Origin: Diaporthe sp. PMI_573
Taxonomy: Eukaryota > Ascomycota > Sordariomycetes > Diaporthales > Diaporthaceae
Reading direction: 5' to 3'
Assembly: GCA_021399435.1 (NCBI GenBank)
Contig: JAJTUP010000003.1
Span: forward strand, 2,604,001-2,668,000
DNA: 64,000 nucleotides
How positions within the stretch are numbered: the first letter of the stretch is position 1; every line of letters begins with the position of its first letter. The notes under the pieces are model-generated. The model saw nothing but the letters and a program-made list of their open reading frames with translations, did not search any database and was not told where the DNA came from. This document shows positions 22,419-34,358 of the stretch, piece by piece. The position numbers and the translations under genes are program-made.

Positions 22419-23099
22419 CTTGGCGGATATCTTGGGGCGTGTGTGGGCAGAGAGATCGCGTCCGCGGCAGCTGGTTGCTGAGATTTCGCGCGGAGTTTGG
22501 TAAAAATCGGATCTTGTGGGCTAACCAAGGCACGCCGCCGTAAGCGCAAGTCCCCGGTAAGTGAATGCAACACTGCGCTTGGGCTGCGACTTGGCTGGAT
22601 CTGCTGGGACTCGGATGGGCTTTCGAGTGATGCGCAGTAAGGGCGGGTCTGGTCGGCTGGTCGGACCAAGGCTGCTCAATGTCGGGCAATGTTCACGGTA
22701 GACACCGCAAGGCTCGTCGTTGAATGGATGTCAGGGCGGCCCTTTCGCTCCTTCCACAATCTCTGCACAGGTCTCGAGTGCCCCGCCAATCTTCCGTCAC
22801 TCGCAGCTGCCACTAGAACAGTATAGGTGTTAGCGACCTCGCGTGGCAAAGCGGGAGCGTGCTAACAGTTCAGCCCCGCCATGGCTTTTTACTGGCTCGG
22901 TACGAGGCAGGATGGCTCATTCTGAATAATACCCTGCAACTCGAAATGGCAAGTTTTGACTGACTGTGCCTAATTTATGTGCATAAAGAGCGCCTGGTAA
23001 TCCTTGAAATCTTTCTCTTGGTGACTGTCACTTCTAAGCCTCATTCATCCACGTCTCATAACGTTGCTTTTGTCTCTTTGTTTTGTATAAAATACCAAG
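22419..23099. promoter_or_regulatory. Divergent promoter region, eIF3l / EFL1
   Basis: 681 bp between two start codons that point away from each other, one for a translation initiation factor and one for a ribosome maturation GTPase. A TATAAAAT sequence at 23086-23093 lies only seven bases before the EFL1 ATG, too close to act as its TATA box in the usual way. No other motif can be claimed by eye. The shared-promoter role is inferred from geometry alone. Confidence 0.55.
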
Positions 23100-26000
23100 A
23101 TGCCCGTCGTCAGCCCAGAGCAGCTGGCAAAACTCCAGCAGAAACCAGACGATATTCGCAATGTAAGTGGTTTTAAGCCCGGGAGAAGAGAGATGTTCCA
23201 CAGTTGATGTGCCTGGAACTGAGATCACATCACCGGTCATGGAGAGGGAGGTGGAATGTAGTAGAGCGTTTCTGATTGTGTCTTAGATATGCATCCTCGC
23301 ACACGTTGACCATGGCAAAACATCACTCACGGATGCCCTGCTTGCCACGAATGGTATCATCTCACCGAAGCTGGCCGGAAAGGTGCGGTATCTTGACTCG
23401 AGACCGGACGAGCAGGAGCGGGGGATCACCATGGAATCTTCAGCAATATCGCTCTACTTCAGCATGCTGCGGAGGGCAAGCCCCGATGCCAGCCCGGAAC
23501 CGAAGGAGTATCTCGTCAACCTGATCGACTCGCCAGGCCATATTGACTTCAGCAGCGAGGTTTCCACTGCATCTCGTCTGTGTGATGGAGCCGTCGTTCT
23601 GGTCGACGCTGTCGAGGGCGTGTGCAGCCAGACAGTGACCGTCTTGCGTCAGACGTGGGAGGAAAAGCTCAAGCCGCTGTTGGTGATCAACAAAATGGAC
23701 CGGCTCATCACCGAGCTGAAAATGACACCAAACGAGGCCTATGTGCACTTGAGCAAACTCCTGGAGCAGGTCAACGCCGTTTTGGGCAGTTTCTTCCAAG
23801 GCGAGAGGATGGAGGAAGATCTCAACTGGCGGGAGAGGATCGACGAGAGAGTCCAGGCGGCTGTCACCAAGGGCCCTCAACTGGCAGACCAGCAGACTGA
23901 ATCGGGCGACCTGCGGTTCGAGGAAAGAGACGACGAGGAGCTCTACTTTGCACCCGAGAAGAACAACGTCATCTTCGGCAGCGCCGTCGACGGCTGGGCC
24001 TTCACCGTCAGACAATTCGCTGGACTTTACGAAAAGAAGCTGGGAATAAAACGCAGCGTGCTGGAAAAGGTCCTGTGGGGGGACTTTTATCTGGACCCCA
24101 AAACCAAGAAGGTCTTGGGGCGCAAACACCTGAAAGGACGCAACATGAAGCCCCTGTTTGTCCAGCTCGTCCTGGAGCAAGTATGGGCTGTGTACGCCGC
24201 CACTACCGGCGGCGACAACGGCAAGGGAGACCCAGCACTGCTCGAAAAGATCACCAAGTCACTCAACATCACCATTCCTCGGCATGTGATCAACGCAAGA
24301 GACCCTCGGACACTCCTTTCGGCCGTGGTCTCGTCATGGCTTCCACTATCAGTAGCACTGCTCGTCTCGGTTATCGAGTCTTTACCATCTCCACGCAGCG
24401 CGCAGGCGGACAGGTTACCGGAACTACTTGATGAATCGCCTGGAGGTGGCCACGTTGCGCCAGAAATTCGCGACGCGATGGTCAACTTCAAGCACTCCAA
24501 GTCTGATCCCGTCGTCGCGTATGTGAGCAAGATGGTCTCAATACCCGAGAGTGAGCTTCCACATAACAAGCGGCGCGGGCAGCTCAGTCCTGAAGAAGCG
24601 AGGGAGCTTGCACGGAAGAAGCGAGCGGAGGCCGCTCGAGCTCAGGCTGCTGTTGAGAACCGCGGCCCGGTCGACGCGCTTGCTGTGGCGCTGGACAGTG
24701 CAACCCTGGAAGAGGAGGAAGAACCATCGCAACCTGAGGAAGAGTCTGTCGACCCTGAACATCTGATCGGCTTCGCACGGATATACTCTGGGACTCTGTC
24801 AGTTGGAGACGAGATATATGTCATACCGCCGAAGTTCTCCCCGGCGAACCCGCAACACCCACCTGTCCCGAAGAAGGTTACCGTGACCGCTCTGTACATG
24901 CTCATGGGACGGAACCTCGAAAGCCTGGGAAGTGTTCCAGCGGGCGTTGTATTTGGTATTGGCGGTCTCGATGGTTCTGGCATCTTGAAGTCTGGGACAC
25001 TGTGCTCTCAGCTCGAGGGCGCTGTGAACCTGGCGGGTGTGGCGAACATGGCTGGCAAACCGATCGTCAGAGTCGCGTTGGAGCCAGCGAATCCGTACGA
25101 CCTCGACAAGATGATCGAGGGTCTGAAACTCCTAGTACAGGCGGACGCGTGTGCCGAGTACGAGCAATTTTCGAGCGGTGAGCACGTACTGGTCACAGCT
25201 GGCGAGTTACATCTCGAACGGTGCCTCAGAGATCTCCAGGAGCGTTTTGCTCGCTGCGAGATACAGGCAGGCGAGCCGATAGTGCCGTACAAGGAGACGA
25301 TCGTTCGTGCTGAGGAGATGCGCCCTCCAGCCAACAAGGAGCTCGGCCGAGGCGCTGTGGTTGGAGTCACGAGTTCTAAGCAGGTGACTCTGACGTTGCG
25401 AGTACGGCCCCTGCCATCTGAGGTCACAGACTTTCTCAACAAGAATGCCGGTGCCATCAAGAACCTCCATTCTAAGAAATGGGGAGCGAATGGTCTCGAG
25501 CCAGCTGGGAATGAGGCTTCGGAGGAAGTTGACAGCGACCAGCAAAGCATTGATGATGACGCAGATATAATAGGAACGAAATTCCTCTCGCCAGAGGACC
25601 TCAAGAACCAGCTCAAGACCCTTTTGGAGTCGGGGAAGGGACGGGAGCCATTCAGGAACATTGTCGATTCAATAGCAGCATTTGGCCCGCGTCGCACTGG
25701 TCCCAATCTACTGATCGACGCAACGAAGGAAGGATGTTTGCCCAAGGCCTTTGAGACTGATAAGAACCACGAGGCCCGCCCAGCAGGAAACGAGGAGCTG
25801 CGTGGCCACCATCTTGCCGACAAGATCACATACGGCTTCCAGCTCGCCACAGCCCAGGGGCCACTCTGCCGGGAACCAGTGCAGGGCATCGCCGTGTTCA
25901 TCGAGGACGTGGCTATCACCAGCGATAGCGACACGTCCACCCGGGAGAACCTCGGCCGTCTGACTGGTGAGGTGCTCAAGACGGTACAGCAGTCGATACA

Positions 26001-26526
26001 CAAGGGGTTCTTGGACTGGTCGCCGCGATTGATGCTGGCGATGTACTCATGCGAGATCCAAGCAAGCAGTAAGTGATCCACTACCCCTCCACTCACATAC
26101 AACCTTTGAATACAGGCTAAGAGAAAACCCTTCACTCAAACAGCCGAGGTGCTAGGCCGGGTCTACGACGTCCTGACCCGCCGCCGGGGCCGCGTCCTGG
26201 CCGAGGCCATGAACGAGGGCACGCCCTTCTTCACGATCCAGTCGCTCCTCCCCGTGGCCGAGTCCTTCGGCTTCGCGGACGACATGCGCAAGCGCACCTC
26301 GGGTGCAGCGCAGCCGCAGCTCATCTTCACCGGCTTCGAGGTCCTCGACGAGGACCCCTTCTGGGTGCCCTTCACGGAGGAGCAGATGGAGGACCTGGGC
26401 GAGTTCGGCGACAAGGAGAACGTCGCCAAGCGGTACATGGATAAGGTGAGGCGGAAGAAGGGGATGTTGGTCGAGGGCAGGACGGTGGCGCTCAGCGCGG
26501 AGAAGCAGAAGACTTTGAAGAGGTAG
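23100..26526 (+). CDS. Ribosome assembly GTPase EFL1 (Ria1), EF-2-like
   Basis: Three exons: 23100..23162, 23287..26068 and 26144..26526, giving 1075 aa, the usual length for fungal EFL1. Introns are 124 and 75 bp with GTAAGT donors. The joins read DDIRN|ICILAHVDHGKTSL and CEIQAS|TEVLGRVYDVL. G-domain motifs are complete: G1 AHVDHGKT (26-33), G2 region ERGITMESS, G3 DSPGHID (102-108) and G4 NKMD (156-159). EF-2-like domains II-V follow, interrupted by an acidic low-complexity insert (EEEEEPSQPEEE) typical of EFL1 rather than EF-2. There is no EF-2 diphthamide region. EFL1 acts with Sdo1/SBDS in the cytoplasm to release Tif6/eIF6 from late pre-60S subunits, with GTP hydrolysis. Strong identification; the neighbours eIF3l and eIF4B also serve translation. 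Confidence 0.95.
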
Positions 26527-27300
26527 TGCTAGCTACGGAGTCCTGCGTTGGTCTTCTATTTGGTGCCCTTTGGACCAGGTAATCAGCATGAGATCACAAT
26601 ATAGAACCACAAGAGAGACCGCGCAGAGCCCAGAGGAGATTCAGACGGTCGATGCTGGGAGTGAGAAGCATAGCGTCACGGGAGCAGAATTTTTGTTTTC
26701 TCTGAATTTAGTCTATGATGTGGTCGATGCGCAAGAGTAAGGTATCAAAAGTCGTCTCAGAATCTCCTTCGTCCTCAAAGAGCAACTCAGCCACTTCTTT
26801 TCGCCTTCCCCCTTTTTCATCGCGCTGTCTTATCCGAAAAACAGCATGATGGTATATTCGATCATGTTTCCGCTTCATCCTCATAGTCACGTCAACATCC
26901 GCCCGAGTATAGAAACCATGTCTCCGTCTCGTAGCAACATCACTGTATGTGCCTGGGGAAGATCCGATCCGATTTGAGCCTTTCCACAAGATATGATGAG
27001 AGGTCGGCGTGTAAAAAGATAAATGCTGAGAGGAGACCATGGGGAATGAGAGAAGCCGTAAATGAAATGCTGAAAGCCCCGCGACGCCAAGCCACGCCGC
27101 CCATTCGACCTTTTCTTTTTGGTTCGTGACCGAAATTGATCAGAAGCATAATATCCTTTTGTTCTCCAGCCACTTCTCCTGCTGGTTGAAGCAGGGACTA
27201 AGCGATGCAACAATTCAGACCAGAAGATAACAAGGGAGAAGCCTGTTGTGTCTCTTTCGTGTTTTCAAGCTCGAGCCGCAACGCCGGGTTTTGTACAGGT
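26527..27300. other. Intergenic between convergent EFL1 and eIF4B genes
   Basis: A 774 bp convergent interval holding both 3' untranslated regions. Short frames only; nothing else recognised. Confidence 0.55.
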
Positions 27301-29507
27301 TCAAGAGGCAACAGGGCGGCCGCGGCGGTTCTTTGCGGCGCCAGAGACGGTGGTCCAGCCGTCTTCGTCAACAGTAGGTGTAGTGGGGGTCGATGGTTCG
27401 CCGCCGCGACGGCTGGGCTGGCGTTCTTCAAGCCCACGGCCACCGCCCCGGCTGAATTGGCGCTCCTCAAATCCGCGGCCTCCTCGGCTGGGCTGGCGCT
27501 CATCGAAGCCGCGGCCACCCCGAGGGCCACCACCTCCACGGCGCTCTCCACGGCCTGCATAGCCTCCGCGGCTGCCCCGCTCCCCTGTCGACGACCTCCA
27601 GTTTCCACTGTCAGTCGCTCGCGACGAAGCAGCCGCCGGCGCGCGCGGAGGAGCCTTCTCCGATGCATTTGCGGCATCCTCACCGTCCTCGGTCTTCTCT
27701 GTCTCAGCAGCTGCGGCATTTTGTGCAGCCTCCGTGCTAGCAGGAGCATCTGCCTTCTTGGCGTCGCCATTGGTGTTCGTGGCCTCGGCAGCTTCCTCTT
27801 CGGCAGCTGCTTTCTCGGCGGCCTGCTTCTCGGCGGCCTCCTTCTCGGCGGCCTCTTGCTCGGCGGCTTCCTTAGCTAGCCGACGCTCTTCTTTCGCCTT
27901 TTCGTCCGCTTCCTTCTTCTCCTTGAGCGCCTGCTGGTGTTTCTCCTCGATCATCTTCTCACGAGCGGCAGTATCAATAGGCCTGGCCGCACCAAAGGGA
28001 CTAGCTTTGGAGTCGGATGCAAGAGAAGGTGACATGACACCAGGGGCCTCAGAGACGGTACGCTTGGCCAGGTTAAGCTTTGGGCGACCGCCAGCGGCGG
28101 CGGGGGCAGCAGGTGCTAGTGCGGGTGAAGACGGCGCCTCACTGGCGGGGCGAGACGGGGCTGGTGACTGCGCAGGAGGGTCGGGTCGCATGGCAGAGCG
28201 CCACTGGTTGTTGGTCTCGGCAGCGGTAGGAGCTCTCTCTGGTCGCTCAACGAACTCGCGGCGAGGCGGACGGGATCCATCCTGACGCCCCTCACCCGGA
28301 CCCCAGGGCGAGGCCCTTCTGTCACGGAAAGAATCGCCCCGCTCGCTGTCAGTAGTTCGGGATCGGCTTCCGCCACCGCGGGAACCACCACGCTCCATGG
28401 GGGGAGGAGAGAGTGGCTGCAGGGGTCCCTTCCTCTCCCAGGATATGTCTTTCATTCTCGAGTCATCACCTGGTCCGTCGCGAGGGGCACGTGGCTCGAA
28501 ATCGCGGGGACCGCGTCGGTCGTTGCGAGAAGGCTCTGGGGCCAGGGGACCCTTTCGCTCCCAGTTGGAGAAGTCCCTGGTGCTCTCGTTTCCATGTCTA
28601 TCCTTGGCTGCAAAGTGGTCAGTATTCTCTGTGTAGAATCATGCTCGGGATGGTGGTGTGGTACGCACGTGGATCGGCGATACGGATACGGATATTACGG
28701 CCCTCGAAGCTTTGTCCCTCAAGCTCAAGCGCCTTCTTCAAGCCGTCGACGGTGGCAAATTCGGCGTACCCGAAGCCCTTGGGACGCATCTCAGCTCTGT
28801 CCTCGACTATGCGAACGCTGACGACCTCGCAGTCGGCGAAAAAGTCGGTCACGGATTCCTGTGTCGCATCGTAGGAGAGGTTGCCGAGGTGGGCAGTGTA
28901 GGGAGGCTTGGTAGGGAGTTCCTGTGGATATTCGCGCTCCTGGCGAGCATAGCCTGTCCAGAGAGTCAGTTGTTGAACGGAGGGCAAGTCGCAAACACAT
29001 GGTGGGGATGAGCCTACCTGCGTATCTGTCGCTGGAACCACCAAAGCCTGAGCCATAGCCGCCGGCTCCACCGGCGCCTCGGCGGTCGGAGGCGGGGAGG
29101 GGTTGAGTGCCTAGGATGCGGCGTCAGCGAGATGACAGAGGATAGAAGGGTTGACGGGTCAGGCCACGCTTGACAGGCGTTGGGAACTTGTTATGGATGC
29201 GACGGGCAAAAGGACAGGAAGCGTGATTTAACAGTAGCAGGACTAGGGACTTACCATAGGTCTCCTCAACCTCGTCGGCCCAGTTGCTGCCTCCTCCAAA
29301 AGCTAACGAATTGTTCAGTCTATGCTCGAGAAGAGCCAAAAGGAGGGTGGTGCAAAACCCGTAAAGGCGGGGGGGTAACTCACAGTTGTCGTTCATGAAC
29401 TCATTCAGAGAGAGCTTCTGGACCTCCTTCTTCTTGGGAGCTGGACAAGGAAGACGTCAGCGAGGGCTAGTTCAGAGCTGGGGAGGGAGACGAGTGTCCG
29501 TACCCAT
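27301..29507 (-). CDS. Translation initiation factor eIF4B (Tif3-like), RRM protein
   Basis: Six exons: 29504..29507, 29384..29440, 29255..29302, 29018..29110, 28669..28953 and 27301..28607, giving 597 aa. The first coding exon is only ATG-G. Splices rebuild MAPKKKEVQKLSLNEF, then NDN|SFGGGSNWADEVEE, TYG|TQPLPASDRR, YAG|YARQERE and IADP|PKDRHGNE. All introns (63, 81, 144, 64 and 61 bp) have GT-AG ends. Domains: an N-terminal motif with WADEVEE shared with eIF4B, a Gly-rich linker, an RRM at ~87-163 (RNP2 AHLGNL 88-93, RNP1 KGFGYAEF 126-133), then two DFSNWERKGPL / DISWERKGPL repeats, an Arg/Gly-rich region, a Lys/Glu/Ala coiled-coil-like segment and a C-terminal RGG region ending DGWTTVSG. 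eIF4B stimulates the eIF4A helicase during mRNA scanning. The RGG and WERKGPL repeats match the Tif3 layout. Confidence 0.93.
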
Positions 29508-30253
29508 GATTGCGGTATTGAGTTGTTGTTGGCTACGCGCGACGATGATCGAGGCACGTAGTCAAGGGGGGAAAGCGGCGAGCAAAAAAAGTTGCTGCTG
29601 CTGCTGCGGCGGGAGCTGCTGGGGTTTGGGGTGGGTTTCGCCGGAGCGATCGTTTGTTTCGCTGTGCGCGCCTCTCGTCTGCAAGCAGCGTTCCAAATGA
29701 GGCTGTAAGGGAAAAGCCAGGAACGAACGCCAAAGGGGTATTGGCAGGTCCTGGGCTGTAGGGCGTGAGGTGGTGGTGACGGGTCGGTCCAGCTGTGTGG
29801 GTGGATGGGGAGGGGCTGCCGTGGTGGTCTCGTCTGGATTCTCTCCCGCTCAAGAGGTGAGATGGGGTATTCGCTCGTATTCTTCGGTGCGGGTTGGTGG
29901 ATGTGCGCCTCTTGAAATTTTTGGCCTCTCGGGCTCTGGATTTGATTCGGCTCCCCTCCACCAATGTGGACTGTGGCCGCGCCAGCACCGTTCAGGTTTA
30001 GCGCATTCGGTGGGGCAGTGCGTCCCGTCTGCACTTGGCTCCAACCATTTCTCTGCCTGAAATTGCTGGTATTCATCAAACAGATATACGCCGTATGCGC
30101 GCCCATACAGTCGCCGCTGCTCGAGTCCAAGCACCTGGTCTCTGGGGCCAGGCAACTGGCCAGCACAGCACTCTTCGTTCCTTTCCCTGCCGAACCAGCA
30201 ACTGTACCGGGACGAGTGGTTGGAGTGAGAGTTGTCCCCCAGGGCCGACATCC
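29508..30253. promoter_or_regulatory. Divergent promoter region, eIF4B / 219-aa membrane protein gene
   Basis: 746 bp between two divergent starts. It contains long GC-rich open frames on the minus strand that read as low-complexity sequence (Arg/Ser/Pro) and are treated as 5' leader or promoter. A CTGCTGCTGCTGC run lies near 29593. No specific binding site can be claimed. Confidence 0.5.
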
Positions 30254-31060
30254 ATGGACCAACAACCAGCTCCTGGGACCCATCCGGGGGCCACAAGCCC
30301 AGGAAAAGGCCATGGCGAGGCGCCTGATGAGGTCGTAGATGTGCTGGCCAAGAGTATCCAGCTCGGTGCTTGTGCAGGTACAAACCCAACTCACGTCATG
30401 CCCTCATTGTCACGACATCAGGGATGCTGACCTGTGCGTAGGGGCATGCGGAATGCTGTTCGGCGCAACAAGTAGCATAATCCGCGGTGTAAAAACACCT
30501 GTCTTATTCTCTCTAGTATCCGGGTTTCAGTGGTTTGGCATCAGCTCTGTCTTTTACGGTATATCTCCCCCCTTCGCCCGGCCAGACCACTCCCCAGAAG
30601 CTCCATTGACGAGGTCCATAATCCCTAATGTCCCGTTGCAGGTACAAGGAAACTAGCTATAGCGAGGTACGGTCCGGAACACAACGTCACGCCAGCCCAG
30701 AAGGTTGGTGCAAGCGCAATCGCCGGCGCTGTATCTGTCGTCCCTGTGGGCCTACTGCTGCGCGGGCCCAGGAGTGTCCTCCCAGGCTCTGTCATCTTCT
30801 CGCTTCTCGGGGCTGGCGGTCAATTGGCATCGAACCGGTGGGCCGGGTCTGAAAACTCTGCGAAGAAGACCAGTGGTTGGTTCACTTCGAAATGGAGTCC
30901 GATGACCAAGCTTTCGGATGAGGAGTACAAGGTCATGCTTGAGGAAAAGATCCTCAGGCTGGAGGCGGATTTGGCTATCCTGGACGAGAACAGAGCCGCT
31001 CTCGTCGCAGAAGAGGAGTCCAGGACCAACGCTGCAGAGCAGTCGAAAAATAAGGCATAA
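30254..31060 (+). CDS. Small multi-pass membrane protein, 219 aa (spliced), Tim17-like layout
   Basis: Three exons: 30254..30377, 30442..30558 and 30642..31060. Introns are 64 bp (GTACAA...CGTAG) and 83 bp (GTATAT...TGCAG). The joins keep frame and give coherent sequence: LGACAG|ACGMLFGATSSII and SSVFYG|TRKLAIARYGPEH. Three or four Gly/Ala-rich hydrophobic segments follow each other (~35-56; ~62-82 TPVLFSLVSGFQWFGISSVF; ~103-120 ASAIAGAVSVVPVGLLLRGP; ~125-138). The C-terminal third is hydrophilic and helical, with LSDEEYKVMLEEKILRLEAD. Gly-rich helices of this kind resemble Tim17/22-type mitochondrial membrane proteins and conserved fungal proteins of unknown function; I cannot name the family with certainty. 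It converges on the 118-aa gene downstream. Confidence 0.75.
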
Positions 31061-31598
31061 ACCATCCAGAGGCGACTCTACTATCCGTACCCAACCAAAG
31101 ATGGCGGGGGCTCTGCAAGGCTGTAAGTGGGACGGACTCGATCCAAGAGGCGACTCACATTGGAAAGTGAGCATCTACATGAAGCGAGTCGCTCCTGTCA
31201 GCGAGGTCTGCCTCACTGCAAGGACTGGATAATCCTGTGTTGAACAGCATGTAATATGGCAATCAGGGAACGAACATAAATAGGGTGCGACAAAAATCTC
31301 ATCCTTCAATCCAATTACGTGGGTGTGCTAATACATGCCAGGCTAGTCGATCGTCATGTATACATTCCACCGCGAACGCCGCGCTCTTTCGACATGGGTT
31401 CTCTGCCTTGATGTCTCAATCGCAAGGCAGCCGCGAGGCGTTTCCCCCAGCCGAAATGCTATCCATTCAGAAGGGCGTGTGATCACCGCTATCCGACCCA
31501 TGCGGTTTCGTGCTGATCTCGGGATGAAGCACCAAAACGCCTCAGCTGAGGGCATCAGCACCCTCGGTGTCGTTGCAAGCGCCTGTTCTGCGCATGCC
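31061..31598. other. Intergenic between convergent small genes
   Basis: About 540 bp containing the 3' ends of both flanking genes. No further gene seen. Confidence 0.55.
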
Positions 31599-32012
31599 TC
31601 AGATGGCCTTCTTCGGCACAACGTCGTTGTCGTTGTGTCCGCCGCGGTCTTCTTGAGCCTGGTCGATCTTGTCCTCTGGACCTCCGGTGCCTTCAAAATC
31701 CTTTCCAGTGGTTTGCCTGCCCAGCTGTTAACAATCGTCCATACACTGCGTGGGGTCTGGAAAGGGCACTCACCTCCCGCGGTCGTCAAGCTCACCACCC
31801 TCCTCTGGGGGGATTCTCCGGTTGTAACCAGCGTTTGTGCTGATTTCAGTGCCAACTTTTACTTCGGCGCCCGGGAATTTCTTCTCAACAACGGCGTCAA
31901 CGCCAGCGTCTTCTACTGAGACATTGTTGAGACCTTGTTTTGCCTGGTAGGAGTTCAGGTCGCGCTCCGCTTCCACTGCAATCTTGTTGAGCTCGTCCTT
32001 GGAGGGTGCCAT
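31599..32012 (-). CDS. Conserved-looking hydrophilic small protein, 118 aa (spliced)
   Basis: Two exons: 31774..32012 and 31599..31716. The 57 bp intron has donor GTGAGT and acceptor GGGCAG, and the join reads LDDRGR|QTTGKDFEGTGGPEDK. The start ATG is at 32012. The protein is strongly hydrophilic with no TM segment or signal peptide: an N-terminal helix (KDELNKIAVEAERDLNSYQ), a central stretch FPGAEVKVG, the motif NAGYNRRIPPEEGG, and a Gly/Asp-rich C-terminus ending in VVPKKAI. This pattern recalls a family of short uncharacterised ascomycete proteins with a conserved NRRIPPEEGG block. The high charge and Gly content are reminiscent of stress-protective hydrophilins, but that is inference only. 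Confidence 0.75.
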
Positions 32013-34358
32013 TTTGTGTGGTGGATCGGTGTCGTTGTTGTTGAGGGTTCTTTGGGTAGTTCTGACAAGATGCGTACTTATGGATACGTCGCAAGGTCGA
32101 GTGAACAATTCTCAGGGCTGAGCGAAATATCGTGAGTTTGGAAGATGCTTGACTACTGCATTTATAGGTATAGCAGGCTGTCAATGAAATTCGAGTACTG
32201 GTTAGGCCTCGCGAGACGTCATACTAAGCACTGATGTAATGAATGTGTATATGATGAGATCACCATACAACTTCTTGCTAAATGTTCCAACTGTTCTGCC
32301 CTCAGTGTCTCTATATTGCGTGTAGAAAAAGGTACGCTTGGTGTGCCTGGTCTACTGTACTGTATTCTATGTCTTCATGGTGATGTAACTTGTGCTCCGA
32401 TACGGCGGGCGTGGCGAAAAGATGGCGCCCGAGCCCCACGGCATCAGTACGACGTCGACAGGGGGCCGAAGAGCCTCATCGATGACCGATGCGCAGTGCT
32501 ACTACAATATCTGCCTGCCGCAATATGCGGGCAATTATTGATATGGCAGGTCGTCGGTGCAAATGTTCCGTCAGTCACCGTAACCTCGCCAAATAGTCGT
32601 TCTGCCTCGTCCAGTGTCCTTGGGACTCATCAGCACCCATCGGCCTTGGTAAGATGGCAACCCTGACCCAGACCCTGCACGGCTCAAGAACGTAACGGCA
32701 TCTGGCGTTTGTCTGAGACCGGGGGCATGGGCCAGGGTGACGGCCTAATAAAGGACATGGGCAGGGCTCATGATCACCCTTGGCGATGGGCATGACAAAC
32801 TGCTTTTTGGAGGCTTTGAGTAGCTCTTCGAGACCAGGTTTTGTAGTATGCCAGACGCCACAAAACGTGTTGGGGGAAACCCAAAAGAAGAACTTCGGCT
32901 GGCAACATTTACTTTTAAGAAAATACCCACCCCGGACCAACAGGCGTGGGATGATATTGTGGTTGGTAGGCATCGCGGGCTTGGAGCAGTTTGGCTTGGA
33001 GCAAATCTTGGTGACGAGTCTTAGCTCTCAGATTCGCAATGGGAGATGAGGATAGACCCATGCCCACGGCCTTCGGTCCGGTACCAGAACGGCGGGTCTG
33101 AACCCCCAAGGGATTGCACCAGTTCCTGCAGGACGTTGATGTGCCTGGCGCGATGCCTTCACGTGAATGTTAGCTCATGAACATTATTCATCGTCCTGTT
33201 GGGTTTCTTTGGGGAACATGTGCCCGTCCAGACCCCAGAGTGAAATGCAAACAGCAAGACCCCTAGGTCGGCATACAGGCTAGGTACGGACGACGGACTC
33301 CGGATAGCCCGGACGTTTTCCGTATTCGTACGGGTTCAGGGTCGGAGGGAAATACGGTAAAACAGGCCAGATTGAGGGTGCGGGACAGATGAGGGACAGA
33401 TGAGGCCCCCAGCCCATCAGAATCTCTCGAGAGATTGAGGCGGGGAAGAAGGGCTGAAGAAGCCGAATGGAAGGCCGCCAGCAGGTGGGCAGGGGGCCAG
33501 CCTTCGTGGGGCCCAGGGGCCAACGCCCCCCCCCCCCCGTCATGATGCTGCTGGCACATCCGGGAGGGCAGCTGTCTCCAATTCCGTCTCCAGTCAATCA
33601 TTCTCGGCTCGAGCCGTGAACCTCTGGCCAAACCACCCGCGCGACTCGACAACTCGACCCGGCTCGACTCGACCAGGCACAATATCAACTCTACCGAAAC
33701 CGTTGTCTGGCAGTCCCCGGCACTACGCCCATCTACCCAGACCAAACACAAAACTACTCGCCTAGTCCCGGACTTAGGCCCGGCCCTGGTCGCTATCTTC
33801 AAGTTGTACATACTTCTTGCTCCGTGTAGCTTGTCGCCGGCGATCTCTCCTCCTCTTGTGACACCTTTCCCTCCCGTTCGATTCGCCCCTGACACCTCCT
33901 CTGCCACAGGGCTCCCACCAAAGTCCGAGCCGACCATAGAGTTGCCGCACGGAAGAGCAGGCTTGCGCAGTTACCTTGTCCTTGTGTCGTACTGACTGGT
34001 CCCGCCCCGTCCAGCTGCAAGCTCCCACCGCCTGTAACTCAATTTGACCATCGCGTCCTCCAATTGCTTGGCGTCCCATTACATTAAACCTTCCCCAACA
34101 TTTCTATACCCTGCTCGAGGCTGGTATAGCGAGCGCTCTAATGGACAATGCTACAAAATTGGACTCGTTCATGTATGTCGCGTGCTGGGAAATATCATCC
34201 CATCACCCATCACAACACCGTCCACTGCCCACCGCTCGCCGTCCGCCACGTTCCGTCGTGCGGACCGGTCGGAGATAGAAGAAGGAGGCTGACCCTAGAT
34301 GTCCTCAGATAGCACAGCGGCGCGCGCCAGGTAGAGCGCTGTTGCCTTTCGCCTCGAC
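32013..34358. other. Intergenic, 2.3 kb
   Basis: Contains the promoter of the leftward 118-aa gene and the promoter and 5' leader of the rightward BLTP2 gene. A C13 run lies at 33526-33538. Around 33590-33680 there are repeated CTCGACTCG/CAACTCGACC motifs. Short overlapping frames only; no gene supported. Confidence 0.5.

Noticed and set aside
23440..24180. 246-codon minus-strand frame inside EFL1
   Set aside because: Antisense to well-conserved GTPase domain codons; no independent evidence.
29405..30394. 329-codon minus-strand frame covering the eIF4B start and the divergent promoter
   Set aside because: It contradicts the well-supported eIF4B splice model and the 219-aa gene on the other strand; the translation is low-complexity.
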